Below, in pieces: positions 1 to 6,867 of a DNA stretch of 64,000 nucleotides. Both the position numbers and the translations under genes were made by a program. Source of the DNA: Sinomonas cyclohexanicum (lineage in GTDB: Bacteria > Actinomycetota > Actinomycetes > Actinomycetales > Micrococcaceae). The DNA lies in assembly GCF_020886775.1 (NCBI RefSeq), contig NZ_AP024525.1, forward strand, positions 3,968,001-4,032,000. Direction: 5' to 3'. How positions within the stretch are numbered: position 1 is the first letter of the stretch; each line of letters opens with the position of its first letter. A model generated the notes under the pieces. It was not told where the DNA came from. It ran no database searches and saw only the letters and a program-made list of their open reading frames with translations.

Positions 1-1
1 G

Positions 2-1084
2 GCGGAGGAGGGCACGATCAAGGTGCTCGACGCCTTCTGCCTCGGCGCTGGCCTCACGACCCAGACGGAGCCCGTCGCACCGGAACGCCCGAATTTCACG
101 GCCGTCCTTCCAGGAGGCGGCCAGCCGGGCCTGCTGTTCCTCGGGCACTCGGACGTCGTCCCCGCCGGAAGCGGCTGGGAGCGCCCGCCGTTCGAGCCGT
201 ACGAGCGTGACGGCCGGCTGTACGGACGCGGTTCGACGGACATGAAGGGCGGCCTGGCCGCCGTCGTCGTCGCGCTCAAGGCCCTCAAGGAGGCCGGCGC
301 GGAGCTTCCCGGAGATGTCACGCTTGCGTGCACCGTGGACGAGGAGGACCTCGGCATCGGAATCCGCGCGTACACGCGCGCCCACGCCGGGGAACAGTTC
401 TCGGCCTGCATCGTCGCCGAACCGACGGATCTCGACACGGTGATCGGTTGCCGCGGCGACAGCTACATCGAGGTCACGGTCCGCGGGAAGTCCGCGCACT
501 CGGGCCGGCCCGAGGACGGCCGGAACGCCATTGACGCGGCGGCGCAGGTCATCCAGCTCGTCCGGGAGGACCACCAGCGCCTCCAAGCAGACCGGGACGC
601 CCTGCTCGGCGCCGGCAGCTGGAACACCGGGACGATCCGGGGCGGCAGCGGCACCTCGATGGTGGCCGGCGAATGCGCCCTGTCGCTCGACCGCCGCCTG
701 ATGCCCGACGACGATCCCCACCTGATCCTCGCGGCGCTGCGGGAGCGGGTCAGCGAGGCGGGCATCGATCAGGATGGCATTGACGTGAGCGCATCTGTCT
801 CGATGGAGATGCCGGGATTCCGCACGGCACACGACCATCCGCTCGTCACGGGAGCAGTCAGGGCCCTGGCCGACTGCGGCGTGGCGAGCACGATCGGCGG
901 CTGGACGGCGGCATGCGACGGCGGCTTCATCGCCCGGGACTTCGGCATCCCCACCATCGTCGTGGGACCCGGTGGCCTCAACGATCAGGCGCATCAGGTC
1001 AACGAGTCGGTCAGCATCGACGAACTCATCGCGGCGGCCCGGGCCTACGCGCTCATGTGCCTGCGGCACGGCGACAGCTCGTAA
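2..1084 (+). CDS. M20 family metallopeptidase/deacylase (ArgE/DapE type), 5' end outside the window
   Basis: Zinc-dependent hydrolase of the ArgE/DapE/ACY1 family, which removes acyl groups from N-acylated amino acids or related amides in the cytoplasm. The open frame runs back to the window edge, so the true start lies upstream. The GTG at position 23 is only the first possible start inside the window. Numbering from that GTG, metal-ligand motifs are GHSDVVPAG (H42, D44), STDMKGG (D73), VDEED (E107, E108), AEPTD (E133) and a C-terminal QAHQVNES histidine. The lid/dimerisation domain lies between the two metal-binding halves (about 145-255). It ends convergently against the transporter at 1377-2804 with three hairpins between them. 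The substrate is unknown. Its position beside the amidase/aminotransferase island suggests deacylation of an N-acyl intermediate, which is an inference. Confidence 0.85.
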   Translation, partial: AEEGTIKVLDAFCLGAGLTTQTEPVAPERPNFTAVLPGGGQPGLLFLGHSDVVPAGSGWERPPFEPYERDGRLYGRGSTDMKGGLAAVVVALKALKEAGAELPGDVTLACTVDEEDLGIGIRAYTRAHAGEQFSACIVAEPTDLDTVIGCRGDSYIEVTVRGKSAHSGRPEDGRNAIDAAAQVIQLVREDHQRLQADRDALLGAGSWNTGTIRGGSGTSMVAGECALSLDRRLMPDDDPHLILAALRERVSEAGIDQDGIDVSASVSMEMPGFRTAHDHPLVTGAVRALADCGVASTIGGWTAACDGGFIARDFGIPTIVVGPGGLNDQAHQVNESVSIDELIAAARAYALMCLRHGDSS

Positions 1085-1104
1085 GGCACCGACCGGACCC
1101 AGCA

Positions 1105-1158
1105 GGCAGCAAGGAGGGCAGTGGAGGGATGAGTTCCTCCACTGCCCTCCTTGCTGCC
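1105..1158. terminator. Perfect 23-bp stem hairpin after the M20 gene
   Basis: Arms at 1105-1127 and 1136-1158 are perfectly complementary (23 bp) with an 8-base loop. It starts 20 bases after the M20 stop codon. No T-run follows. It probably acts as a terminator or mRNA 3' stabiliser. The stem is unusually long and G-rich. Confidence 0.7.
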
Positions 1159-1287
1159 CGAGGCCCGCAGGTCCGCAGGCCCGCAGGCCCGTCTGGGGGC
1201 CTTGTCAATGCTGTAGCACCGCTCGAAGAAGGTCCTCTGTGCGATCCGTGAAAGGCCACGGCACTGCCAGCACAGCACGGCGACGGG

Positions 1288-1320
1288 CGTTGCCGCGGCA
1301 GGATCACTGCCACGGCAACG
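1288..1320. repeat. Inverted repeat between the M20 gene and the transporter
   Basis: Arms CGTTGCCGCGGCA (1288-1300) and TGCCACGGCAACG (1308-1320) pair at 12 of 13 positions, the thirteenth being a G-T pair. With the hairpins at 1105-1158 and 1335-1365 it fills the 292-base gap at 1085-1376, in which I see no gene. Confidence 0.5.
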
Positions 1321-1334
1321 CCCGGTTGCGTGCT

Positions 1335-1365
1335 CGGGGGGCGGCCGACGTCGACCGGCCCCCCG
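1335..1365. terminator. Hairpin at the 3' end of the transporter gene
   Basis: CGGGGGGC (1335-1342) pairs with GCCCCCCG (1358-1365). It lies 12 bases beyond the transporter stop codon (minus strand) and is a probable terminator for that convergent transcript. Confidence 0.5.
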
Positions 1366-1376
1366 ACCGCTAGGGG

Positions 1377-2804
1377 TCAGCCGTTCCGCGTCGCGACGCG
1401 TGCCCGCTTCGTCCTCACGGCGGACTGCGGCCTGCCCTCGGGGAGCTCGGTGCCGCGGAGCGAGGCGCCGACGGTCTCACGCATGAATCGCACCGCGACG
1501 AGCCCGACGACGCATGCAGCCATCATGGTGAATGCCGGGACCAATGGGTTGTGGAAGGCGTCGATGCCCGCCTGGTTGTACAGCGGAGCCGTGCCGCCGA
1601 AGAGGGACGTCGCGACGTTGTACGTGATCGCGAACCCCGCGTAGCGGACATGGGCCGGGAACATGGCAGGGAAGGTGGCCGAGATCGTGGCAAGCTGCGG
1701 GATGAACAGCAGTCCGAGCACGGCGAAGGCGATCAGGGCCCACCAGAACCCGTTGGACATGAGCATGAACATCGGGATCGACATCACGAACAGGCCGATC
1801 AGCGAGAAGTACCACATCGGCTTGCGCCCGACCCTGTCAGACATCGCACCGAAGAACGGGATGACCAGCATCATGACGAACTGCGCGACGAACATGATCG
1901 TGAGCACGGTCTGGTTGGGAAGGCCCGCCACACCCTCAAGATAGGTCGGCATGTACGTCAGGAGCGTGTAGTCGACGACGTTGAGTGCGATCACGAGCCC
2001 CGCGAGGGTAAGCATGCTGGGCCAGTACTTCACGACCAGGTCCCGCAGCCCCATCGTCGCGGACTTCTCGGCCTTGCCCGCGGTCTCGAGTTCCTGGAAG
2101 ACCGGGGTCTCCGCGAGGCGGGTCCGCAGGTAGAGGCCGACGACGCCGAGCGGCACCGCAAGCAGGAACGGGATGCGCCATCCCCAGTCATTCATGGCCT
2201 GGCTGCCCACAGTGGTCTCGCCGAGGAGCACGATGAGGGAGCCGAATGCGAACCCCGCCAGCGTGCCGAACTCGAGGAAGCTGCCGAGGAAGCCGCGCTT
2301 GTGGTCCGGGGCGTACTCCGCCATGAAGGTCGCAGCCCCGCCGTACTCGCCGCCGGTCGAGAACCCCTGGATGGCCCGCAGGACGATCAGCAGGACCGGC
2401 GCCGCGATCCCCAGCACGCTGAACGAGGGCAGCAGGCCGATCAGAGCCGTTGCTGCCGACATGAGGATGATGGTGAGGGCGAGGACGCGCTTGCGCCCGA
2501 GCCGGTCGCCCAGCGGCCCCCAAACCATTCCGCCGAGCGGGCGGATGAGGAACGAGAACGCGAACGTGCTCAAGGCCAGAAGCGTGCCGGCCTGACCGGG
2601 GAAGAAGTTGTGCGTGATGTAGGTGACCGACACGGCGTAGACGCCGTAGTCGAACCACTCCGTCGCATTTCCGATCGCCGAGGCGGCGACGGCCCTGCGG
2701 ATCGTCCGGGCGTCCGGGGCTGGCCGACGCACACCGGTGTGCGGCGACGCGGCCGTCGAGATGTCCTGCGGCCCCTGCGCGGGACCAGCTTGCTGGGATT
2801 TCAT
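1377..2804 (-). CDS. MFS transporter, metabolite:H+ symporter (ProP/MHS-like) family
   Basis: Inner-membrane proton symporter of 475 residues with about 12 membrane spans, expected for the family. The start is the ATG at 2804 because a GGAGG lies 5 bases upstream. An upstream in-frame extension to 2969 has no such site. Signatures are IGNATEWFDYGVY in the first span and GGEYGGAATFMAEYAP in the 4/5 region, both typical of MHS symporters for osmolytes and organic or amino-type acids. It lies 76 bases downstream of the amidase on the same strand, so the two probably form one transcript. It is the best candidate uptake system for the substrate of the neighbouring catabolic island. Control is probably by the GntR operators at 4419-4432 and 4541-4554 through the amidase promoter. 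Confidence 0.87.
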   Translation of the reverse strand: MKSQQAGPAQGPQDISTAASPHTGVRRPAPDARTIRRAVAASAIGNATEWFDYGVYAVSVTYITHNFFPGQAGTLLALSTFAFSFLIRPLGGMVWGPLGDRLGRKRVLALTIILMSAATALIGLLPSFSVLGIAAPVLLIVLRAIQGFSTGGEYGGAATFMAEYAPDHKRGFLGSFLEFGTLAGFAFGSLIVLLGETTVGSQAMNDWGWRIPFLLAVPLGVVGLYLRTRLAETPVFQELETAGKAEKSATMGLRDLVVKYWPSMLTLAGLVIALNVVDYTLLTYMPTYLEGVAGLPNQTVLTIMFVAQFVMMLVIPFFGAMSDRVGRKPMWYFSLIGLFVMSIPMFMLMSNGFWWALIAFAVLGLLFIPQLATISATFPAMFPAHVRYAGFAITYNVATSLFGGTAPLYNQAGIDAFHNPLVPAFTMMAACVVGLVAVRFMRETVGASLRGTELPEGRPQSAVRTKRARVATRNG

Positions 2805-2880
2805 GGATGCCTCCACTCGAAGGATGGGTCGCGGGCTCGCGGCCCGTCGTCTGGGTTTGGGGGATTGTTGGGTGGATGGG

Positions 2881-4308
2881 TCAGGGGCGGGGCGCCGCGA
2901 CCTGGGACGCAAGCGCTCCGGGCCGCGCGGTCCCCCAGTCCGCAGCGGCCTCGTAGGCCCGAGCGGCACGGAGGACCGTGCGGTCGGCGTGACGGGGCCC
3001 GACGATCTGGAGTCCTGCGGGCAGGCCTTCAGCCGTGAAGCCGCACGGAACGCTCATGGCCGGCTGCTGCGTCATGTTGAACGGATAGGTGTACGGGGTC
3101 CAGCTCGTCCAATGCCGGGAGGGCCAGCCCTCCGGGACATCGCGGCCCCGGGGGAAGGCCGGGATCGGCAGTGTGGGTGTGAGGATGAGGTCGTACGTCT
3201 CGTGGAATCGGCCCATGGTCACGCCGAGGTCCATCCGCACTGCCGTCGCGTCGAGGTAGTCCGAGGCGGTGATCTCGCCCTGGTCCTCGATGCTCTGGCG
3301 GAGGCCGGGGTCAACGTGGCGCGCGGCATCCGCCCCGTACGCCTCGAGCACCTTCGATGCCCCTGCAAACCAGAGGACATGGAAGGCCTCCACCGGATCG
3401 GCGATCCCGGGATCCACCTCCTCGACGGTCGCACCGAGACGCTCGAACACTCCCGCGGCGTCCCGCACGAGCCTGTCGACGTCGGCGTCGTTGTGCCCGA
3501 ACCCCAGCGTCGGCGAGAACGCGATGCGGAGGCCTTGGACGCCGTCGTCCAACCCGTCCATGAAGGAACCGGCGGGGGTCGGCAACGCGGACCAATCGCG
3601 GGAATCGAATCCGGTGATGACGTCCATGAGCAGAGCGCTGTCCGCAACAGTCCGAGTCATGGGGCCAGCGTGGGCCAAGGTCCCGAAGGGGCTCGCGGGA
3701 AACATCGGCACGAGGCCGTAGGTGGGCTTGAGTGCGACCGTCCCCGTGAAGGCTGCGGGGATCCGGACAGATCCGCCCCCATCGGTGCCGACAGACCACG
3801 GACCCATGCCCATGCCGACGGCGGCCGCGCTGCCTCCGCTTGAACCCCCGGCCGTGAGGTGGGGCGCCCGGGGGTTGCCCGTCGAGCCGTGGCGCATGGA
3901 GTCGGTGACGCCCTTCCACGCGAACTCGGGCGTTGTCGTCTTGCCGAGCAGCACCGCGCCGGTTTCTCGCAGGCGTGCGACGCACGGTGCGTCCTCCTGC
4001 CAGGGCCGATCGGCGTCGATGAGCCGGGTTCCGCGGAGTGTGGGCCACCCGCGTGTGTAGAAGATGTCCTTGATGGAGGTGGGGATGCCGTCCCCTGGAC
4101 CGAGGACGCGTCCCTCCCGCCACCTCCTGGCGGATTCCCGCGCGTCGCGCAACGCCTCGTCGGCATGGACGGCGACGAACGCGTTCACCTCCGGATCTCC
4201 GGCCTCGATGGCGTCGAGGGCAGCCTGAGCCGCCTCGACGGGAGAGAAGTCGCCCCTTCGGTAGCCCTCCCGTAGTTCCACCGCCGTCAATCGCGACAGT
4301 TCGTTCAT
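2881..4308 (-). CDS. Amidase (amidase-signature family)
   Basis: Serine hydrolase that splits a carboxamide to carboxylate and ammonia. Length is 475 residues, normal for the family. The catalytic Ser-cisSer-Lys triad is visible: PTSIKDIF gives K80, the glycine-rich TAGGSSGGSAAAVG gives S156 (S157 beside it), and GTDGGGSVRIPA gives S180. A purine-rich GAGGAAGAGGAA lies directly before the ATG at 4308. The gene opens the operon with the MHS transporter and diverges from the GntR regulator. Two regulator-type dyads lie in the gap. The family does not reveal the substrate. A half-amide of a C4 dicarboxylate would fit the racemase/isomerase paralogues further down, but that is an inference. Confidence 0.9.
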   Translation of the reverse strand: MNELSRLTAVELREGYRRGDFSPVEAAQAALDAIEAGDPEVNAFVAVHADEALRDARESARRWREGRVLGPGDGIPTSIKDIFYTRGWPTLRGTRLIDADRPWQEDAPCVARLRETGAVLLGKTTTPEFAWKGVTDSMRHGSTGNPRAPHLTAGGSSGGSAAAVGMGMGPWSVGTDGGGSVRIPAAFTGTVALKPTYGLVPMFPASPFGTLAHAGPMTRTVADSALLMDVITGFDSRDWSALPTPAGSFMDGLDDGVQGLRIAFSPTLGFGHNDADVDRLVRDAAGVFERLGATVEEVDPGIADPVEAFHVLWFAGASKVLEAYGADAARHVDPGLRQSIEDQGEITASDYLDATAVRMDLGVTMGRFHETYDLILTPTLPIPAFPRGRDVPEGWPSRHWTSWTPYTYPFNMTQQPAMSVPCGFTAEGLPAGLQIVGPRHADRTVLRAARAYEAAADWGTARPGALASQVAAPRP

Positions 4309-4418
4309 TTCCTCTTCCTCTCTGCGTCGTTACCCCGCTTGCGAGGCTCCTACGCGGCCGAGATCACGGCTCGGTCTGCAGTCCGGACCTCGTTCCAGGT
4401 ACTCCGGTTCATTTGTAG

Positions 4419-4432
4419 GATTGTAGACAACC
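4419..4432. promoter_or_regulatory. Candidate GntR operator site 1
   Basis: GATTGTAGACAACC matches the window-wide dyad GATTGT-N2-ACAATC at 13 of 14 positions (N counted as free). It lies in the amidase/gntR divergent gap, 111 bases upstream of the amidase start. Confidence 0.65.
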
Positions 4433-4540
4433 ATACTCCGAGTAGTGACCTGTGTCACCCCCGGGAAACCCTGTGCATTCGGGTCCGCGGCAAGCAGAGC
4501 GTCGGCGAGCGCTATGGGGAACAGTCGAGGTGGGTGTTAT

Positions 4541-4554
4541 GATTGTAGACAATC
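4541..4554. promoter_or_regulatory. Candidate GntR operator site 2
   Basis: GATTGTAGACAATC has perfect 6-bp arms around AG. It lies 42 bases upstream of the gntR start, which suggests autoregulation, and shares the divergent gap with site 1. Confidence 0.75.
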
Positions 4555-4595
4555 TTCCCATCTGTGGGGGCCTCTACGACCGAGAGGAGATGGCC

Positions 4596-5465
4596 ATGGC
4601 GCATCAGTTGCTCCAGCCTGTCGTCCAGGAAACGACGCCCGCTCTCATTGCCCGTCAGCTGCGCAGCGCCATCGGCCAGGGAGAACTCGCACCGGGCGAC
4701 CAGCTCAACGAAGCCGAACTCAGCCGGCGCCTCGGGGTCAGCCGTGGACCCCTTCGGGAAGCGATGCAGCGCCTCACTCAGGAAGGGCTGCTCGTGAGCA
4801 TCCGCAACCGCGGCGTGTTCGTCATCGAGTTCACCGACAACGACGTTCGCGACATGTACCTCGCGCGGGCCGCCGTCGAGCGCGCCGCCGCCGCGCGGGT
4901 CATCGAGCTCGACGCCGCCGCCGGAGGCACTGGCCTGCTCGAGGTGGCCGAACGCATGCGGGACGCTGCCGAGCAGAACGACGCCGATGCCCTCACCGAG
5001 GCGGACGTCGAGTTCCACGCGCTGCTCGTCTCACTCGCCAAGAGCCCGCGGCTGTCCAGGATGCACGACACGCTCATGGTCGAGACCCGCATGTGCATCA
5101 CAGCCCTCGCCAGCCGGTACTCATCGCACATCGTGCGCTACGAGGAGCACCACGAGATCGCCCGAGCCATCCGCGACGGGAAGGCCGAGGAGGCCGACCG
5201 GCTCCTCGTGGAACACATGGACGACGCCGTGACGCGGCTCACGCAGGCACTGAGATGGCCTGAACGGGCACAGACGAAGGGGGGCTCCGACAGGACCTGT
5301 CGGAGCCCCCCTTCTGCATGTCTGGTTCCGTGTTTCGGCGCGAGCGGCGCCTGCGCGGCGGCGTCGGGTCAGGGCATCAGACGCGCGGAACCGCCATGTA
5401 CTTGTACTCGAGGAATTCCTCGATGCCCACGCGGCCGCCCTCGCGCCCGAGCCCGGAGGCCTTGA
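4596..5465 (+). CDS. GntR family transcriptional regulator, FCD subfamily, with odd C-terminal extension
   Basis: DNA-binding regulator: winged helix at about residues 12-75 (ELSRRLGVSRGPLREAMQRL) and an FCD effector domain at about 80-215. The putative metal ligands are D137, H141, H186 and H207 (EADVEFH, YEEHHEIAR, VEHMDD). The ATG at 4596 is chosen because AGAGGAG ends 6 bases before it. The ATG at 4590 abuts that site. FCD regulators normally end about where TRLTQAL lies (residue 218). Here the frame continues about 70 residues, through a perfect 39-base hairpin (5276-5314) and 89 bases into the convergent aldehyde dehydrogenase gene. The tail is low-complexity and rich in Cys, Arg and Pro. 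A lost stop by frame change or base error near 5250 is likely. The gene sits in the middle of the proposed regulon and has its own operator. Confidence 0.85.
   Translation: MAHQLLQPVVQETTPALIARQLRSAIGQGELAPGDQLNEAELSRRLGVSRGPLREAMQRLTQEGLLVSIRNRGVFVIEFTDNDVRDMYLARAAVERAAAARVIELDAAAGGTGLLEVAERMRDAAEQNDADALTEADVEFHALLVSLAKSPRLSRMHDTLMVETRMCITALASRYSSHIVRYEEHHEIARAIRDGKAEEADRLLVEHMDDAVTRLTQALRWPERAQTKGGSDRTCRSPPSACLVPCFGASGACAAASGQGIRRAEPPCTCTRGIPRCPRGRPRARARRP
5276..5314. terminator. Bidirectional terminator hairpin between gntR and SSADH
   Basis: Two 19-base arms (5276-5294 and 5296-5314) are perfectly complementary around one base. The stem ends with CCCCCCTTC on the plus strand. It would end both the gntR and the convergent dehydrogenase transcripts, yet it lies inside the annotated reading frame of the regulator. 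Confidence 0.8.
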
Positions 5466-6867
5466 CGCCGCCGAACGGCGCAGCGGGGTTGGAGACGATG
5501 CCGGTGTTGAGGCCGAGCATCCCCACTTCGAGCGCGTCACCGACCCGGAAGCCCCGGTCGATGTCCTGCGTGAACAGGTAGCCGACGAGCCCCCACGGGG
5601 TGTCGTTCGCCATCGTGACGACCTCGTCCTCCGTGTCGAACGGGACGACCGGCGCCACTGGCCCGAAGATCTCCTCGGCCATGAGGTGCGCGTCCGGGGA
5701 GACATTGCCGAGGACGGTGGGCGTGTAGAAGTAGCCGGCACGTTCCGGCCGGGCCGCGCCGCACACCACCGTCGCGCCCTTCGCGACCGCGTCGTCCACG
5801 AGCTCCTGGACCTTGCGGAGGGCCTTCTCCTCGACGAGGGGGCCGACGTCGGTGCCGGCCTCGGCGCCGTCGCCCACCGTGAGCGCGCCGAGACGGTCGG
5901 CGAGCCGCCGCGCGAACTCGTCGGCGACGGAGCGCTGCACGAAGAGGCGGTTGGCCGCGGTGCAGGCCTCCCCCATGTTCCGCATCTTCGCCGCGACCGC
6001 ACCCTCGACGGCGCGATCCAGGTCAGCGTCCTCGAAGACGATGAAGGGCGCGTTGCCGCCGAGCTCCATCGACGAGCGCATCACATGCTGGGACGCCTGC
6101 TCGAGCAGCCGGACACCGACCTCGGTCGAGCCCGTGAAGCTGATCTTGCGGGCGATCCCGCTCGACATCCACGGCGAGACCACCGACGAGGCCTTGGTCG
6201 TGCACACGACGTTGAGGACGCCCTCGGGGAGGCCCGCATCGACGAGGATGTCGACGAGGGCAAGCGAGGACAGGGGAGTGAGGTTGGCGGGCTTGAACAC
6301 CATCGTGCAGCCGGCTGCGATCGCTGGGCCGATCTTGCGCGTCCCCATCGCCAGGGGGAAGTTCCACGGCGTCACGAGGACGCACGGGCCGACAGGCTCG
6401 CGAGAGACGAGGATGCGGTTCTTGCCGTCGCCCGTCGTGGTGAGGTCGCCGCCGATGCGCACGGCCTCCTCAGAGAACCACCGGAAGAACTCCGCCGCGT
6501 AGGCGACCTCGCCCTTCGCCTCGGCCAGCGGCTTGCCCATCTCGGTGGTCATGATGAGGGCCAGTTCGTCCTGCCGCGCCATGATGAGCTCGTAGGCGCG
6601 CCGGAGGATCTCGCCGCGTTCCCGCGGCGCCGTCTTGGCCCACTCCTTCTGGACGCGGCCGGCGGTCTCGATCGCGCGCTGCGCGTCCTCGGGTCCGCCG
6701 TCGGCGACGGTGGCGATGACTTCCTCGGTCGCCGGATTGACGACGTCGAAGCGCGCACCGGACGCTGCCTCGCCCCACTGGCCGCCGATGAAGACGCCGG
6801 TGCTGATCTTGGCGATCGCCTCGCGCGCCGTGTCCGAGGTCCTGAGATCGGTGAGGTTGGTGGTCAT
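5377..6867 (-). CDS. gabD: NAD(P)-dependent succinate-semialdehyde dehydrogenase family protein
   Basis: Oxidises an aldehyde to the acid, probably succinate semialdehyde to succinate, in the cytoplasm. Length 496 residues, normal for the family. Catalytic Cys302 is in GEACTAANR, general base Glu268 is in MELGG, and TPWNFP lies at about 166-171. The start is the ATG at 6867, which overlaps the TGA of the preceding gene as ATGA, so translation is coupled. It is the third gene of the gabT - FAD/FeS oxidoreductase - SSADH operon. The operon context (4-aminobutyrate-type transaminase) supports the semialdehyde substrate. A related short-chain semialdehyde cannot be excluded. Confidence 0.88.
   Translation of the reverse strand: MTTNLTDLRTSDTAREAIAKISTGVFIGGQWGEAASGARFDVVNPATEEVIATVADGGPEDAQRAIETAGRVQKEWAKTAPRERGEILRRAYELIMARQDELALIMTTEMGKPLAEAKGEVAYAAEFFRWFSEEAVRIGGDLTTTGDGKNRILVSREPVGPCVLVTPWNFPLAMGTRKIGPAIAAGCTMVFKPANLTPLSSLALVDILVDAGLPEGVLNVVCTTKASSVVSPWMSSGIARKISFTGSTEVGVRLLEQASQHVMRSSMELGGNAPFIVFEDADLDRAVEGAVAAKMRNMGEACTAANRLFVQRSVADEFARRLADRLGALTVGDGAEAGTDVGPLVEEKALRKVQELVDDAVAKGATVVCGAARPERAGYFYTPTVLGNVSPDAHLMAEEIFGPVAPVVPFDTEDEVVTMANDTPWGLVGYLFTQDIDRGFRVGDALEVGMLGLNTGIVSNPAAPFGGVKASGLGREGGRVGIEEFLEYKYMAVPRV

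Noticed and set aside
1045-1313. Two small minus-strand frames in the 3' gap of the M20 gene
   Set aside because: They are made mostly of the hairpin arms and have no ribosome site or family resemblance.
2737-3843. A 368-codon frame on the plus strand opposite the amidase
   Set aside because: Antisense shadow of a well-supported amidase with complete catalytic motifs.
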